From Thermococcus litoralis DSM 5473 (GTDB lineage Archaea > Methanobacteriota_B > Thermococci > Thermococcales > Thermococcaceae), in assembly GCF_000246985.2 (NCBI RefSeq), contig NC_022084.1:648476-682692 (forward strand): a DNA stretch of 34,217 nt. The letters are read 5' to 3'. A program made the position numbers and the translations under genes. Each line of letters starts with the position of its first letter. Positions within the stretch are counted from its first letter, which is position 1. Below, in pieces: positions 1 to 8,291 of the stretch. Below the pieces are notes generated by a model. It worked only from the letters and a program-made list of their open reading frames with translations, was not told the DNA's origin and ran no database searches.

Positions 1-51
1 AGGGTCCCGTCCCGTAGGGGTTCCGGGGTTCAAATCCCCGCCCCCGCACCA
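1..51 (+). tRNA. tRNA-Leu (NAG anticodon family), 3' part
   Basis: This is the 3' part of a tRNA gene; the 5' half lies outside the window. The T arm GGGG-TTCAAAT-CCCC (about 25-39), a 3' acceptor strand CCCCCGC, a discriminator A and an encoded CCA (49-51) are visible. The long variable arm with a CCCGTAGGGG-type hairpin limits it to Leu or Ser class. The window opens with AGGG followed by the 3' anticodon stem TCCCG; read as A35-G36-G37-G38 this fits a leucine anticodon NAG, with the first anticodon base lost off the edge. Serine is unlikely because the bases do not fit GA or GCU anticodons. The class call is inference from partial sequence. Confidence 0.85.
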
Positions 52-109
52 AAAATTCTTTAAAGCCCTTGTTATAATAAAAGAGTATTTTATTGTGGAG
101 ATGAACACG

Positions 110-826
110 ATGAAAAAGAAAAAAAGTATAATCTTTTTGAGCCTGCTTATACTGTTAATAATGCTCTATACAAGCGGGTGCATAAATGACTCACATACAA
201 CAACAGAGAAAACTAAAACATTAATCAAAACAGAGACAGTAACAAACACAGAAACAGCTACTGTAACCACGACAACGACAAAAAGTGAGACTAAAACTGA
301 AACTAAAAGCGAAACACTAGTCCAAACTACTACAATAACAGTAACCGAAACAATAACAGTTACATATACTCCAACACCTACCCTTACCTTACCCAGCAAT
401 CCTGCAAAAGTAGGGGAGCCTGTACTCATTAAACTAGACAACAAAACTATTGAAGTGACAATAATGGACTATATTAGAGGAGAAATAGCCAATTCCATGA
501 TAAGAGATGCCAGCACGTACAACGAAGAACCCCCACAAGGATATGAATACATTCTAGTGAAGGTCAAAATTAGATATCTCAGCGGGAATAAAAAATTATC
601 TATAAGTCCCCTTCGTTTCAGAGTAATGATTGATGGTGCATTATACGGATATGAAAGCATAATGATGCCCTACGAAACTCCAGAGTTAGATCAAGTCTAT
701 TTACTTCCTGGAGGAAAAGTGGAGGGGTGGTTAGCATTTACAGCTCCAAAAGATAAAAAAGTGTTGATAGCGTATACGGACATATGGGGCGACCCCTTGG
801 CTTATATAGAAATACCAGAGGAGTGA
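110..826 (+). CDS. Thr-rich secreted lipoprotein with DUF4352-like C-terminal domain
   Basis: The product is a predicted cell-surface lipoprotein. It opens with a Lys-rich n-region (MKKKKS), a hydrophobic core and a lipobox-like TSGC, so lipid anchoring at that Cys is likely. Residues from about 25 to 90 are almost entirely Thr, Lys, Glu, Val and Ser in short TETxT-like units, the composition of a glycosylated stalk that lifts a domain through the S-layer. The last 130 residues look like the beta-sandwich DUF4352/Telokin-like family (hydrophobic strands, LVKVKIRYL, LLPGGKVEGWLAF). I chose ATG 110 over the in-frame GTG 95 and ATG 101 because GGAGAT at 97-102 is then an upstream ribosome binding site. 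It stands alone, converging on tyrS. Ligand and role are unknown. Confidence 0.75.
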   Translation: MKKKKSIIFLSLLILLIMLYTSGCINDSHTTTEKTKTLIKTETVTNTETATVTTTTTKSETKTETKSETLVQTTTITVTETITVTYTPTPTLTLPSNPAKVGEPVLIKLDNKTIEVTIMDYIRGEIANSMIRDASTYNEEPPQGYEYILVKVKIRYLSGNKKLSISPLRFRVMIDGALYGYESIMMPYETPELDQVYLLPGGKVEGWLAFTAPKDKKVLIAYTDIWGDPLAYIEIPEE

Positions 827-899
827 ATTCTAAAAGTTTCGTTTTTATTTGTTTTGAGAACAAGAAAATGATAATTCAAAGACTAAGGAAAGAAAAGAC

Positions 900-2027
900 T
901 CATCTCGTTATCTGCACTTCTTTCATGAGCTCCAGCGGTTCTGGATGCTTCTCAAAGTACTCCCTAACAGGTTTGAGGAGCTTTATTAAGTATTCAGCTA
1001 CTGCATTCTTCAAATCGAGGGGATGTACCTTGCCCTCGGCAAAGTCCTTCTTGAGTTCCTCGAATGTTGTATACGTCACATCTCCGCCAAACTTTGCTGG
1101 CCTGTGAATTGTGAACTCCGTTGGCTCTTCCCTAAAGATTATATGTTCAGCCCAGTCAAGTACTGGGTTGTAGTTAACTTCCTTTGCTGGACAGAAAGCC
1201 TTTCTAAGCTTTTGCTTTATCTCTTCTGGACTGTCATGGATGAAGACAGCTGAATAGGGCTTGCTCTTGCTCATTTTCATTGCTGCCTTGATCTCTTTGA
1301 ATTCCTCTTCGCTTTCAATTGGCCATTTTGGAGGCTCTTGGAGACCTAAGAGGAGGTGGTGGTGAACAGCAACGGGTTTTACCTTTTCCCCTTCCCAAAC
1401 GAGGGGATGGTATCTCAACTTTGGAGCAACCTCAATAGCAATGACGTGGGCTTTTCTTTGATCCATTCCAGCATGTGCTATATTGACTCCTTGGTAAAAG
1501 ATATCTGCAACCTGCATGGCTGGATAGATGAGCTTCGCAAAATCAATTGCTTCTCCCATCTGTCTTCCCATAATCGTTATAGATCGCATCATTCTTGCCA
1601 GGGTGACGTTTTTTGAAATATCAATAACAGTCCTCCAGTAATCGCCTTTCTCTAGAATCTCACTAGCCAGAACGAATTCTACTTTATCTGGATCCCCGCC
1701 CATGACTTTAATGCTTTGCTTCATGCCCTCCTTAAAATAAGTTAGGGCAACTTTCTGTATAACCTCAAGATCCCCACCGAGCTTATCGTTAATCCAGCTG
1801 TGCCAGTCCGCAAGGAATATCCTCGTTTTTATCCCCGCTTTTTGGAAGTCGGCTATTTTTGCACCAGCCATTAATCCAGTGCCAAGATGAATGTAACCGC
1901 TTATTTCAAATCCAATGTAATGTTGCAAGGGCATTCCAATTTCCAGCAAATGTCTAAGATTCTCAAGTGTCAGCACTTCCTCAGTAGGTTTTTTCGTTAT
2001 CAAGCTTATTTTCTCTTCAATATCCAT
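900..2027 (-). CDS. tyrS: Tyrosyl-tRNA synthetase
   Basis: This cytoplasmic class I aminoacyl-tRNA synthetase charges tRNA-Tyr with tyrosine using ATP. The Rossmann-fold HIGH-like motif is HLGTG at residues 47-51 and the KMSKS loop is intact near residue 250. The segments YPAMQVADIFYQGVNIAHAG and GMDQRKAHVIA match the tyrosine-binding region of archaeal/eukaryotic TyrRS. The length of 375 aa is normal for the archaeal form, which lacks the bacterial S4 domain. The start has a ribosome binding site (AGGTGGTG) three bases upstream on the minus strand, and an upstream CTTAAAAG may be its TATA element. It is divergent from the CGP-CTERM gene at 2141. Confidence 0.97.
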   Translation of the reverse strand: MDIEEKISLITKKPTEEVLTLENLRHLLEIGMPLQHYIGFEISGYIHLGTGLMAGAKIADFQKAGIKTRIFLADWHSWINDKLGGDLEVIQKVALTYFKEGMKQSIKVMGGDPDKVEFVLASEILEKGDYWRTVIDISKNVTLARMMRSITIMGRQMGEAIDFAKLIYPAMQVADIFYQGVNIAHAGMDQRKAHVIAIEVAPKLRYHPLVWEGEKVKPVAVHHHLLLGLQEPPKWPIESEEEFKEIKAAMKMSKSKPYSAVFIHDSPEEIKQKLRKAFCPAKEVNYNPVLDWAEHIIFREEPTEFTIHRPAKFGGDVTYTTFEELKKDFAEGKVHPLDLKNAVAEYLIKLLKPVREYFEKHPEPLELMKEVQITR

Positions 2028-2140
2028 TTACACCACCTACCTTCACCTACGAAATGACTCTTTTAAGCATTTCTTTAAACTATCCATACACTCAAAAATC
2101 TTATAACTTTCAAGTTTTATAAAATACTTTGGTGAACGCC
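2028..2140. promoter_or_regulatory. Divergent promoter region of tyrS and the CGP-CTERM protein
   Basis: This spacer separates two divergent genes and must hold both promoters. Toward the right, TTATAA at about 2100-2105 is a TATA candidate, and GGTGA at 2131-2135 is the ribosome binding site of ATG 2141. Toward the left, the minus-strand CTTAAAAG at about 2061-2068 is the TATA candidate for tyrS. No clear operator palindrome was seen. Confidence 0.5.
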
Positions 2141-3208
2141 ATGAGGAAGCTTTCAATACTAATCTCAGTTTTTGTGTTGTTTGGTCTTTTTGGTATGGCT
2201 TTTGCTAGTGCAGCAACAGTTGCGGTAGATTTAGCCCACGGAGAAAACGAGAAGTACCTCGCAGAGGACGTCCTTGAATACGGAACCAACAAAACTCTCG
2301 CCCACGGAATTGTAAAAACTATTACTGATGTCGAATGGGGCTACTTCGGCGATCCAATGGCCGCAGATACTCTAGGCATTAAGCACCTGGGAGAAAAGAT
2401 AACCGCCGATGCCCTTGCAAACGTTGACATGCTTATCCTCGGCCAACCAACAAGCCCATTCCAACCAGATGAAATTCAAGCCATTGCAGAGTGGTTTAAG
2501 CAAGGTGGAAAAGTTCTTTGGGTTGCCGCCGATAGTGACTATGGTAGCGGTCCCCAAGCCCAAGACATCGCAAACTCCGTTCTTGAACAACTCGGTGTTG
2601 GACACTTAAGAATTGATCTCTGTTCTGTTGAAGACCCAACAAGCAACGCCGGAGCATCTTATAGAGTTGTTGGTCTCGTGCAGCCAGATGACAACACCCC
2701 AGACAAAGAAAAGCTCACACAAAACTTCCAACATGGAGGAAAAGTCCTCTACCACGGCCCGGCAGTAGTTGCATGGGTTGATGATAATGGAAACTGGCAA
2801 AAACTCGTTGATGGAAACATTCCAGAGAACGTTTATAGGATTGTAAAGACTTCACAAGACGGTACTATTGTGGAGAACAACGACCCACCGGCAAATGCCT
2901 ATACAGCTGGAGAAACTGGAGTATTCCCACTCTTGGCAGTTGAGATAATTAAATTCGACAATGGAAAGCAAAGCGTTCTCATAGTAAGCGGTGAAAGCCC
3001 ATACGGTGACTACACCCCAACATGGGAGGCAAAGTACCACGGTGTTGACTTAGATGGCCCAGCGTTCGTCACAAACATTATCCACTGGTCATTAGAACAA
3101 GCAGCAAAAACAGAAACCCAAACCGGTGGCGGTGGAGGAGGAGTTTGCGGCCCAGCAGCTTTAGTAGGCCTAATCCTAATCCCACTGGTCTTTAGAAGAA
3201 AGAAGTAG
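2141..3208 (+). CDS. Secreted CGP-CTERM surface protein of unknown function
   Basis: The protein has an N-terminal signal peptide (residues 1 to about 25, ending near FASAA), a globular extracellular region, a poly-Gly linker and a C-terminal tail CGPAALVG...FRRKK. That tail is the Thermococcales CGP-CTERM sorting signal: a CGP motif, one membrane helix and terminal basic residues. The globular part contains alternating alpha/beta segments such as DMLILGQPTSPF and FKQGGKVLWVAADSDYG, reminiscent of DUF4350/glutamine-amidotransferase-like folds, but I cannot assign a function. ATG 2141 is preferred over the upstream in-frame TTG because GGTGA lies just before it. It precedes an ABC importer, and a second CGP-CTERM protein (8292) follows that importer, so a role in ligand capture is plausible inference. 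Confidence 0.75.
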   Translation: MRKLSILISVFVLFGLFGMAFASAATVAVDLAHGENEKYLAEDVLEYGTNKTLAHGIVKTITDVEWGYFGDPMAADTLGIKHLGEKITADALANVDMLILGQPTSPFQPDEIQAIAEWFKQGGKVLWVAADSDYGSGPQAQDIANSVLEQLGVGHLRIDLCSVEDPTSNAGASYRVVGLVQPDDNTPDKEKLTQNFQHGGKVLYHGPAVVAWVDDNGNWQKLVDGNIPENVYRIVKTSQDGTIVENNDPPANAYTAGETGVFPLLAVEIIKFDNGKQSVLIVSGESPYGDYTPTWEAKYHGVDLDGPAFVTNIIHWSLEQAAKTETQTGGGGGGVCGPAALVGLILIPLVFRRKK

Positions 3209-3297
3209 TCTTGTATCTTTCCCTTCTTTTAAACTTTTAACATTTTTATGACAAAATTTAAAAATAGGCACCTGAACTTCAAAAGGGGTGAGCATTG

Positions 3298-4692
3298 ATG
3301 AAAAAATTTGCGAGCCTTTCGGTTTTGTTCATCGTGTTGTTCAGTGTAGTTGCCGCAGGATGTATCGGAGGAGAAACCAAAACAGGAACACAGACAGAAG
3401 GAAAAGGAATAACCCTTGTCGTTTTAACGAGACATGACGTGACAATACAAGTGATGGCAAAGAAGATGTTCCTCCAAAGCGACATAGCAAAACAATACAA
3501 TATTAAGGATATAAAGTTCATAAAGGCTCCTGAGTCATTATGGCCAACTTACATAGAAAAAGGAGCCGATATTGGATGGGGAGGAGGCCCAACACTCTTT
3601 GACGATCTTTTCAAGAACAATTACCTTGCTCCTATAGATGATCAAAAAGTTCTGGGGCTTATTGGCACCCAGATTCAAGAAACAATTGCTGGAATGCCCA
3701 TGGTAAGAAAAGGAAATGAGGGGGAAATATACTGGATTGCAGCTGCTTTATCTTCATTTGGATTTACCGTGAATCATGACGTTCTTAAGAGATGGAACCT
3801 TCCTGTTCCCCAGAGATGGGAAGAAATAGCAAGCGAGACCTTTGCAATGGATCCACCCCAAGTGGGAATTGCCGATCCTACAAGAAGTACTTCAAACACA
3901 AGGATTTACCAGATAATTCTTCAGGCTTTTGGATGGGACGAGGGATGGAAGATTCTCACACTAATTGCTGCAAATTCAAAGATCTATGATGCCAGTGACG
4001 CCGTTAGAGAAGCCGTAATTGCCGGAGACATAGCCGTTGGAAACACAATTGACTTTTATGGATACACCGCAATGAAGCTGAATCCAGCTTGTGAATACAT
4101 CATTCCAAAGGGACAGAGTATTATAAACGGTGATCCTATAGCCCTTCTTGTAAACTCCCAAAACAAAGAAGCTGCACAGGCATTTATCTATTGGGTTCTA
4201 ACAGAGGGACAGAAGATATGGCTTGATGAGGAGATAAACAGACTGCCAGTCAATCCAAGTGTCTTTGATACTCCTGAAGGACAAAAGAGACCCGACCTAA
4301 AGAAGGCCTATGAGAGTGCCTTAAAGACACAGGGAATAGAATTCGATGACAACGAAGCCCTAGCAACGGTGAACTCAATGCAACTCTACTTCAAAGCTAC
4401 ATTAGTCGATGCAAACCAAGAACTCCACAGAGCATGGGTTTCATTAGTAAAAGCCTACAAGGAAGGGAAGATAAGTGAGGACAAGTACAAAGAGCTGAAA
4501 GCTAAGCTCCTTGAGCCTGTAAAGTTCAAAGATCCAGATACTGGAGAAACTGTAACCTTAACAGAAGAATATGCAAAGAAGATCAACGACAGGCTTGCAA
4601 AGGATTCTTCATTTAGAGACACCCTAATGCAAGAATGGAGAGACGCTGCAAGAGAAAAATACCAAAGTGTCCTCGCGGAGGTGCAAGGATGA
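3298..4692 (+). CDS. ABC importer substrate-binding lipoprotein (family 1 / FbpA-like)
   Basis: This is the extracellular ligand-binding subunit of the importer encoded by the next two genes. It has a short signal peptide with lipobox AAGC at about residues 19-22, then a Gly/Thr-rich linker. The alpha/beta periplasmic-binding fold is supported by ITLVVLTRHD, GADIGWGGGPTLFDDL and GDPIALLVNSQNKEAAQAFIYWVLT, the last being typical of family 1 solute-binding proteins of the iron(III)/thiamine/phosphonate group. At 464 aa it is about 100 aa longer than usual; the extra part is a charged helical C-terminus (about residues 350-464). The start at 3298 has GGTGA at 3287-3291, and TTTAAAAAT at about 3257-3265 is a TATA candidate. 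The stop overlaps the permease start (ATGA). The substrate cannot be deduced. Confidence 0.85.
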   Translation: MKKFASLSVLFIVLFSVVAAGCIGGETKTGTQTEGKGITLVVLTRHDVTIQVMAKKMFLQSDIAKQYNIKDIKFIKAPESLWPTYIEKGADIGWGGGPTLFDDLFKNNYLAPIDDQKVLGLIGTQIQETIAGMPMVRKGNEGEIYWIAAALSSFGFTVNHDVLKRWNLPVPQRWEEIASETFAMDPPQVGIADPTRSTSNTRIYQIILQAFGWDEGWKILTLIAANSKIYDASDAVREAVIAGDIAVGNTIDFYGYTAMKLNPACEYIIPKGQSIINGDPIALLVNSQNKEAAQAFIYWVLTEGQKIWLDEEINRLPVNPSVFDTPEGQKRPDLKKAYESALKTQGIEFDDNEALATVNSMQLYFKATLVDANQELHRAWVSLVKAYKEGKISEDKYKELKAKLLEPVKFKDPDTGETVTLTEEYAKKINDRLAKDSSFRDTLMQEWRDAAREKYQSVLAEVQG

Positions 4693-6533
4693 AGGTTAGC
4701 AAATGGAGTGAAAGACTGTTTGGGACTCCGTTGTTTGAGCCCCTTGTCGCTTTCTCTTACATTTTTCCCCTCTTGTATCTGATAGTGTTCTTGATAGTTC
4801 CCGTTTTGTCTATGCTGCTCATTGCCTTTACATATGATGGAAATATCTCCCTCCACTGGTTTAAGAGCATATTGATGGATTCTTACTATATCCAACTCCC
4901 TCCACAAGGAGAGTTCGCTCAAAAGTTAACAACCTCAACTGGTGAGAGCTTATATTTAATCAGGGGTTTGGATTTTGGAGTTGTGCTAAACTCTCTTGTT
5001 GTTGCCGCATTAGTAACGCTCTTTACGGCAATTTTGGGAACCGTCTTTGCCTTTGTAATGGCGAGATACAACTTCAAAGGGAAGAACTTCTTTAGGATTG
5101 CCCTCTTTATCCCATTGTTGGTAACTCCTTTTGTGAATGCTTATGTCATAAAGCAGATGTTTAGCGAATTTGGGCTCATAAACTACATCTTCCACGAAGT
5201 CCTCCACATCCTTCCGTTTAGAATTAAAATAGATGGTTTAGCCGGTGTAGTTTTAGCCCAATCTATGGCTTATTACCCAATCGTTTACTTGAATGCCTAT
5301 GCGAGCTTTATCAACATAGATCCAACCCTTGAGGAGCAGGCAGAAAACCTTGGAAGCAGGGGATTTCACCTCTTCAGAACGGTAACATTCCCCCTCGCTC
5401 TCCCTGGAATTGCTGCAGGGGCAACCCTAGTCTTTATATTCAGCCTTGAAGACTTAGCAGCACCAATCGTCTTCCACGGAGACCCATTGGCCAAGAAACT
5501 TATGTCATACCAGATATTCAGCAAGTTCATCTATGGCCTCGGAGAAAGAAGCCCCGAAATAGCGGCTCTTTCAATAATAATGCTTACCCTAGCAATAATT
5601 GCTTTCCTCGGCATAAGAAAGTACGTAAGCTTGAGACAATATGCGATGCTAAGTAAAGGTGGAAGGTGGAAGCCGAGAATAAGCGATCCAAAACCATGGC
5701 AAGCTCTCTTAATATACTTGGTCCTCCTCCCAGCATTGTTAATCACTATCTTTCCGCAATTGGGTGTGATAATGCTTGCCTTTTCTGAGAGATGGACTAC
5801 AACAGTCCTTCCACAAGGCTTTACAATTGACTATATCAAGGAGATGATATTGAACCCTGACGTCAGAAGGTTCATCGTAAACAGCCTTACATATTCCGGA
5901 GCTGCTGTAATCCTCATAGTGCTCCTTTCAATAACCTCTTCCTATGCCACAAGCAGATTCAAAGGTGTTCTAAGTCCTATACTGGAGAGTATAGTGATAC
6001 TCCCGATTGCAGTACCGGGAATTGTAGTTGCAATGGGATACTTCTATTTCTTCTCAGCGGTAACTCCAGAGAATTCACCGCTAAATCCAACATCACTTTA
6101 TGGATTTAATCCGGCGTTGGTGCTGATACTTGCTTACTCCATAAGAAGGCTCCCATTTGCAGCAAGATCTGTTTATGCGGGCCTGCAGCAAGTTCATGTA
6201 TCCCTAGAGGAATCATCCATAAACCTCGGCGCTTCAAGATGGAAAACGATAACAGGAATTTTAATGCCGCTAATATCTTTGAACGTCTTTGGTGGGGCAA
6301 TGCTGAGCTTTGTCTATTCAATGAGCGAAACAAGCGTTGGAATAACCCTCGGTTCAATAAACATGGCACAAGCTCCGATAACAGCATTCATGAAAGAAGT
6401 CTTGATGTCTGCAGCGGGTAGCATAAACATAGCAGCAGCATTGGGAGTCTTGCTTATAGTGGTTCAGATAACCGCGATTGTGGTGGTTAATGTTATCACA
6501 AAGCAAAGGTACTCATTCATTGGATTAACATGA
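4689..6533 (+). CDS. ABC importer permease, two fused membrane domains
   Basis: This polytopic membrane protein forms the transport channel. It is a tandem fusion of two binding-protein-dependent permease domains, as in FbpB/AfuB-type iron permeases. Each half has its own cytoplasmic coupling (EAA) loop: LEEQAENLGSRG about 220 residues in, and LEESSINLGASR about 520 residues in. Roughly twelve hydrophobic helices are visible. At 614 aa it is full length for the fused class. The start is ATG 4689, overlapping the binding-protein stop and preceded by GGAGGTG at 4677-4683, so translation is probably coupled. The longer reading frame from 4635 adds a basic, non-membrane stretch with no ribosome binding site. 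Its ATPase partner is the next gene. Confidence 0.9.
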   Translation: MKVSKWSERLFGTPLFEPLVAFSYIFPLLYLIVFLIVPVLSMLLIAFTYDGNISLHWFKSILMDSYYIQLPPQGEFAQKLTTSTGESLYLIRGLDFGVVLNSLVVAALVTLFTAILGTVFAFVMARYNFKGKNFFRIALFIPLLVTPFVNAYVIKQMFSEFGLINYIFHEVLHILPFRIKIDGLAGVVLAQSMAYYPIVYLNAYASFINIDPTLEEQAENLGSRGFHLFRTVTFPLALPGIAAGATLVFIFSLEDLAAPIVFHGDPLAKKLMSYQIFSKFIYGLGERSPEIAALSIIMLTLAIIAFLGIRKYVSLRQYAMLSKGGRWKPRISDPKPWQALLIYLVLLPALLITIFPQLGVIMLAFSERWTTTVLPQGFTIDYIKEMILNPDVRRFIVNSLTYSGAAVILIVLLSITSSYATSRFKGVLSPILESIVILPIAVPGIVVAMGYFYFFSAVTPENSPLNPTSLYGFNPALVLILAYSIRRLPFAARSVYAGLQQVHVSLEESSINLGASRWKTITGILMPLISLNVFGGAMLSFVYSMSETSVGITLGSINMAQAPITAFMKEVLMSAAGSINIAAALGVLLIVVQITAIVVVNVITKQRYSFIGLT

Positions 6534-6542
6534 GGTGAGAAT

Positions 6543-7607
6543 ATGGTTGAAGTCAAGCTTGAGGGCATAGTGAAAACTTTCGGTGAAACCGTTGCCCTGA
6601 AAGGTATCGATCTTCACATAAAACACGGAGAACTGTTCACATTACTCGGGCCTAGTGGGTGTGGAAAATCGACCACATTGAGGATAATCGCCGGCTTAGA
6701 TTTCCCCGACGAAGGACATCTGTACTTCGACGATGAAGAGGTAACTTACAAAAGCTCAAGTGAAAGGGGAGCCGTCCTGGTTTTCCAAAACTACGCATTA
6801 TGGCCCCACATGACAGTTTACGACAACATTGCTTACGGACTCAAAATAAGAAAGCTCCCCAAACAAGAAATCGAAAAAAGAGTAAAGTGGGCCCTTGAAT
6901 TAGTTAAACTCCAAGGATATGAAGATAGATACCCCACACAGCTCAGTGGTGGTCAGCAGCAGAGAGTTGCGATAGCAAGAGCCCTAGTAGTAGAGCCAAA
7001 GCTACTTCTGCTTGACGAGCCCCTCTCAAACCTAGATGCAAAACTTAGGCTGGAAATGAGATCGGAAATAAGAAGAATACAAAGGGAGCTTGGAATCACA
7101 GTTCTCTATGTCACTCACGACCAGGAAGAGGCAATGGCGATAAGCGATAGGATAGCCGTGATGAACATAGGACAGATAGAACAAGTGGGCACACCAAAAG
7201 AAATCTACGAAGAGCCAAAAACTGAGTTTGTCGCATCGTTTATGGGGAAGACCAATGTAATTCCAGCTGAAGTTGTGGAAAGAGAGGGAGATAAAGTAAC
7301 GGTTGAATTTGAAAACTTCAGACTTGATGGGCTTACATACAAAGACAAAAACGATAAAGTTGTCATAGTGATAAGACCAGAGCGCATCAGCCTACATCCT
7401 ATTGAAAATGCCGTGGCAATAACGGGCAAAGTTGATCTTATAGAGTACTACGGATTTTTCATTGAAGTCGTTGGACTGTTTGGAGAAAAGAGGATAATCG
7501 CCAGAACAATAAACGATAAAGACGTTGCCCATCTAAGACCCCAAGGGGAAGTGACCTTCTACATAGACAGAAACGATGTCCTTGTGCTTCCCAAACAAAA
7601 TCTCTAA
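6543..7607 (+). CDS. ABC importer ATPase with TOBE domain (FbpC/PotA/MalK-like)
   Basis: This cytoplasmic ATPase energises the fused permease encoded just upstream (9 bases between the genes, ribosome binding site GAGGTGAG). It shows Walker A GPSGCGKST near residue 38, the Q-loop in VFQNYALWPHMTV, the signature LSGGQQQR, Walker B LLLLDEPLSNLD and the H-loop THD. The C-terminal third (after residue 240) is a TOBE-type regulatory domain (VVIVIRPERISLHP). At 354 aa it is normal for the group. The family is shared by sugar, spermidine, iron and phosphonate importers, so the ATPase does not define the ligand. Confidence 0.92.
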   Translation: MVEVKLEGIVKTFGETVALKGIDLHIKHGELFTLLGPSGCGKSTTLRIIAGLDFPDEGHLYFDDEEVTYKSSSERGAVLVFQNYALWPHMTVYDNIAYGLKIRKLPKQEIEKRVKWALELVKLQGYEDRYPTQLSGGQQQRVAIARALVVEPKLLLLDEPLSNLDAKLRLEMRSEIRRIQRELGITVLYVTHDQEEAMAISDRIAVMNIGQIEQVGTPKEIYEEPKTEFVASFMGKTNVIPAEVVEREGDKVTVEFENFRLDGLTYKDKNDKVVIVIRPERISLHPIENAVAITGKVDLIEYYGFFIEVVGLFGEKRIIARTINDKDVAHLRPQGEVTFYIDRNDVLVLPKQNL

Positions 7608-7624
7608 TTCTCTTTTTTTCCTTT
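7608..7624 (+). terminator. T-rich putative terminator after the ABC importer
   Basis: A run of pyrimidines with seven consecutive T directly follows the ATPase stop. Thermococcales terminate mainly at such T tracts without a hairpin. It sits just before the ribosome binding site of the DUF447 gene, so termination is probably partial. Confidence 0.4.
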
Positions 7625-7636
7625 GGAGGTTGAGCA

Positions 7637-8239
7637 ATGGAAATTTTAAAAGAGGGAAAGGTCTATGAAGTCCTCCTTACAACAAAGTCAAATATAACCC
7701 CAGTAGGAATTACTAGAAAGGGCAACAGATTGAATTTCAGGCTTTTTGAGGGTAAGAGCGCCAATGATATAAAAGAGCATCCTTATGGAGTCCTCCACAT
7801 AACGTGGGACGTCGAGCTATTGGTAAAAGCCGCTCTTAACCTACCAGTTGAAGTAGAATTTGAAAATGCGAAATCGATCCCTATCAAGAAGATAAAGGGC
7901 CTTCCCAGTATAGAAGGGAGAATAGAATTCGTTGAAAGGGAAATAGAGGACGAATTGGGAAAAGCACGTGTTTTAGAGTGTTCACTGGTTCCAACATATG
8001 AAGATATACACCCATTATTCTTCCCTCCTCTCAGCCGGGCTGACTTCTACTTGCTGGAGATGGGCATACACCTCACAAGATTGTATGTGGCAACTAGATC
8101 ATTAAACGTAAAGGAAGCTCAAAAGCTCTATTCCAAGATTTGGGAAGGCTATAGGCTTTACAAAAAGCTTGGAGGAGAGAGTGAACTCGCAGAGAAGATT
8201 ATGGGGTTTGCAGTTGCAGCGTTAAGATGGAACCCTTGA
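7637..8239 (+). CDS. DUF447 family protein
   Basis: A 200-aa cytoplasmic protein of the DUF447 family, known from archaea and some bacteria, with a split-barrel, flavin-reductase-like fold. The recognisable N-terminus is YEVLLTTKSNITPVGITR followed by HPYGVLHITWDVELLVKAAL; the C-terminal half is helical (RADFYLLEMGIHLTRLYVATR). There is no signal peptide or membrane segment. The start is well placed, with GGAGGT at 7625-7630. It lies 29 bases behind the ABC ATPase and 52 bases before the metallophosphoesterase, so it may be co-expressed with either, but no functional link is visible. FMN binding is inference from the family. Confidence 0.8.
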   Translation: MEILKEGKVYEVLLTTKSNITPVGITRKGNRLNFRLFEGKSANDIKEHPYGVLHITWDVELLVKAALNLPVEVEFENAKSIPIKKIKGLPSIEGRIEFVEREIEDELGKARVLECSLVPTYEDIHPLFFPPLSRADFYLLEMGIHLTRLYVATRSLNVKEAQKLYSKIWEGYRLYKKLGGESELAEKIMGFAVAALRWNP

Positions 8240-8291
8240 GAAGAGTGACAACTTTTTTAATGTTTGAGTTCTCTACTATTTTGGTGATACC

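Noticed and set aside
210-400. Short tandem-like repeats that might suggest a CRISPR or minisatellite
   Set aside because: They are degenerate ACA/GAA codons for Thr and Glu in the lipoprotein stalk, with no fixed repeat unit or spacers.
166-444. Reverse reading frame of 92 aa opposite the lipoprotein gene
   Set aside because: Its Val/Ser-rich sequence is the antisense of the Thr-rich stalk; no ribosome binding site and no family.
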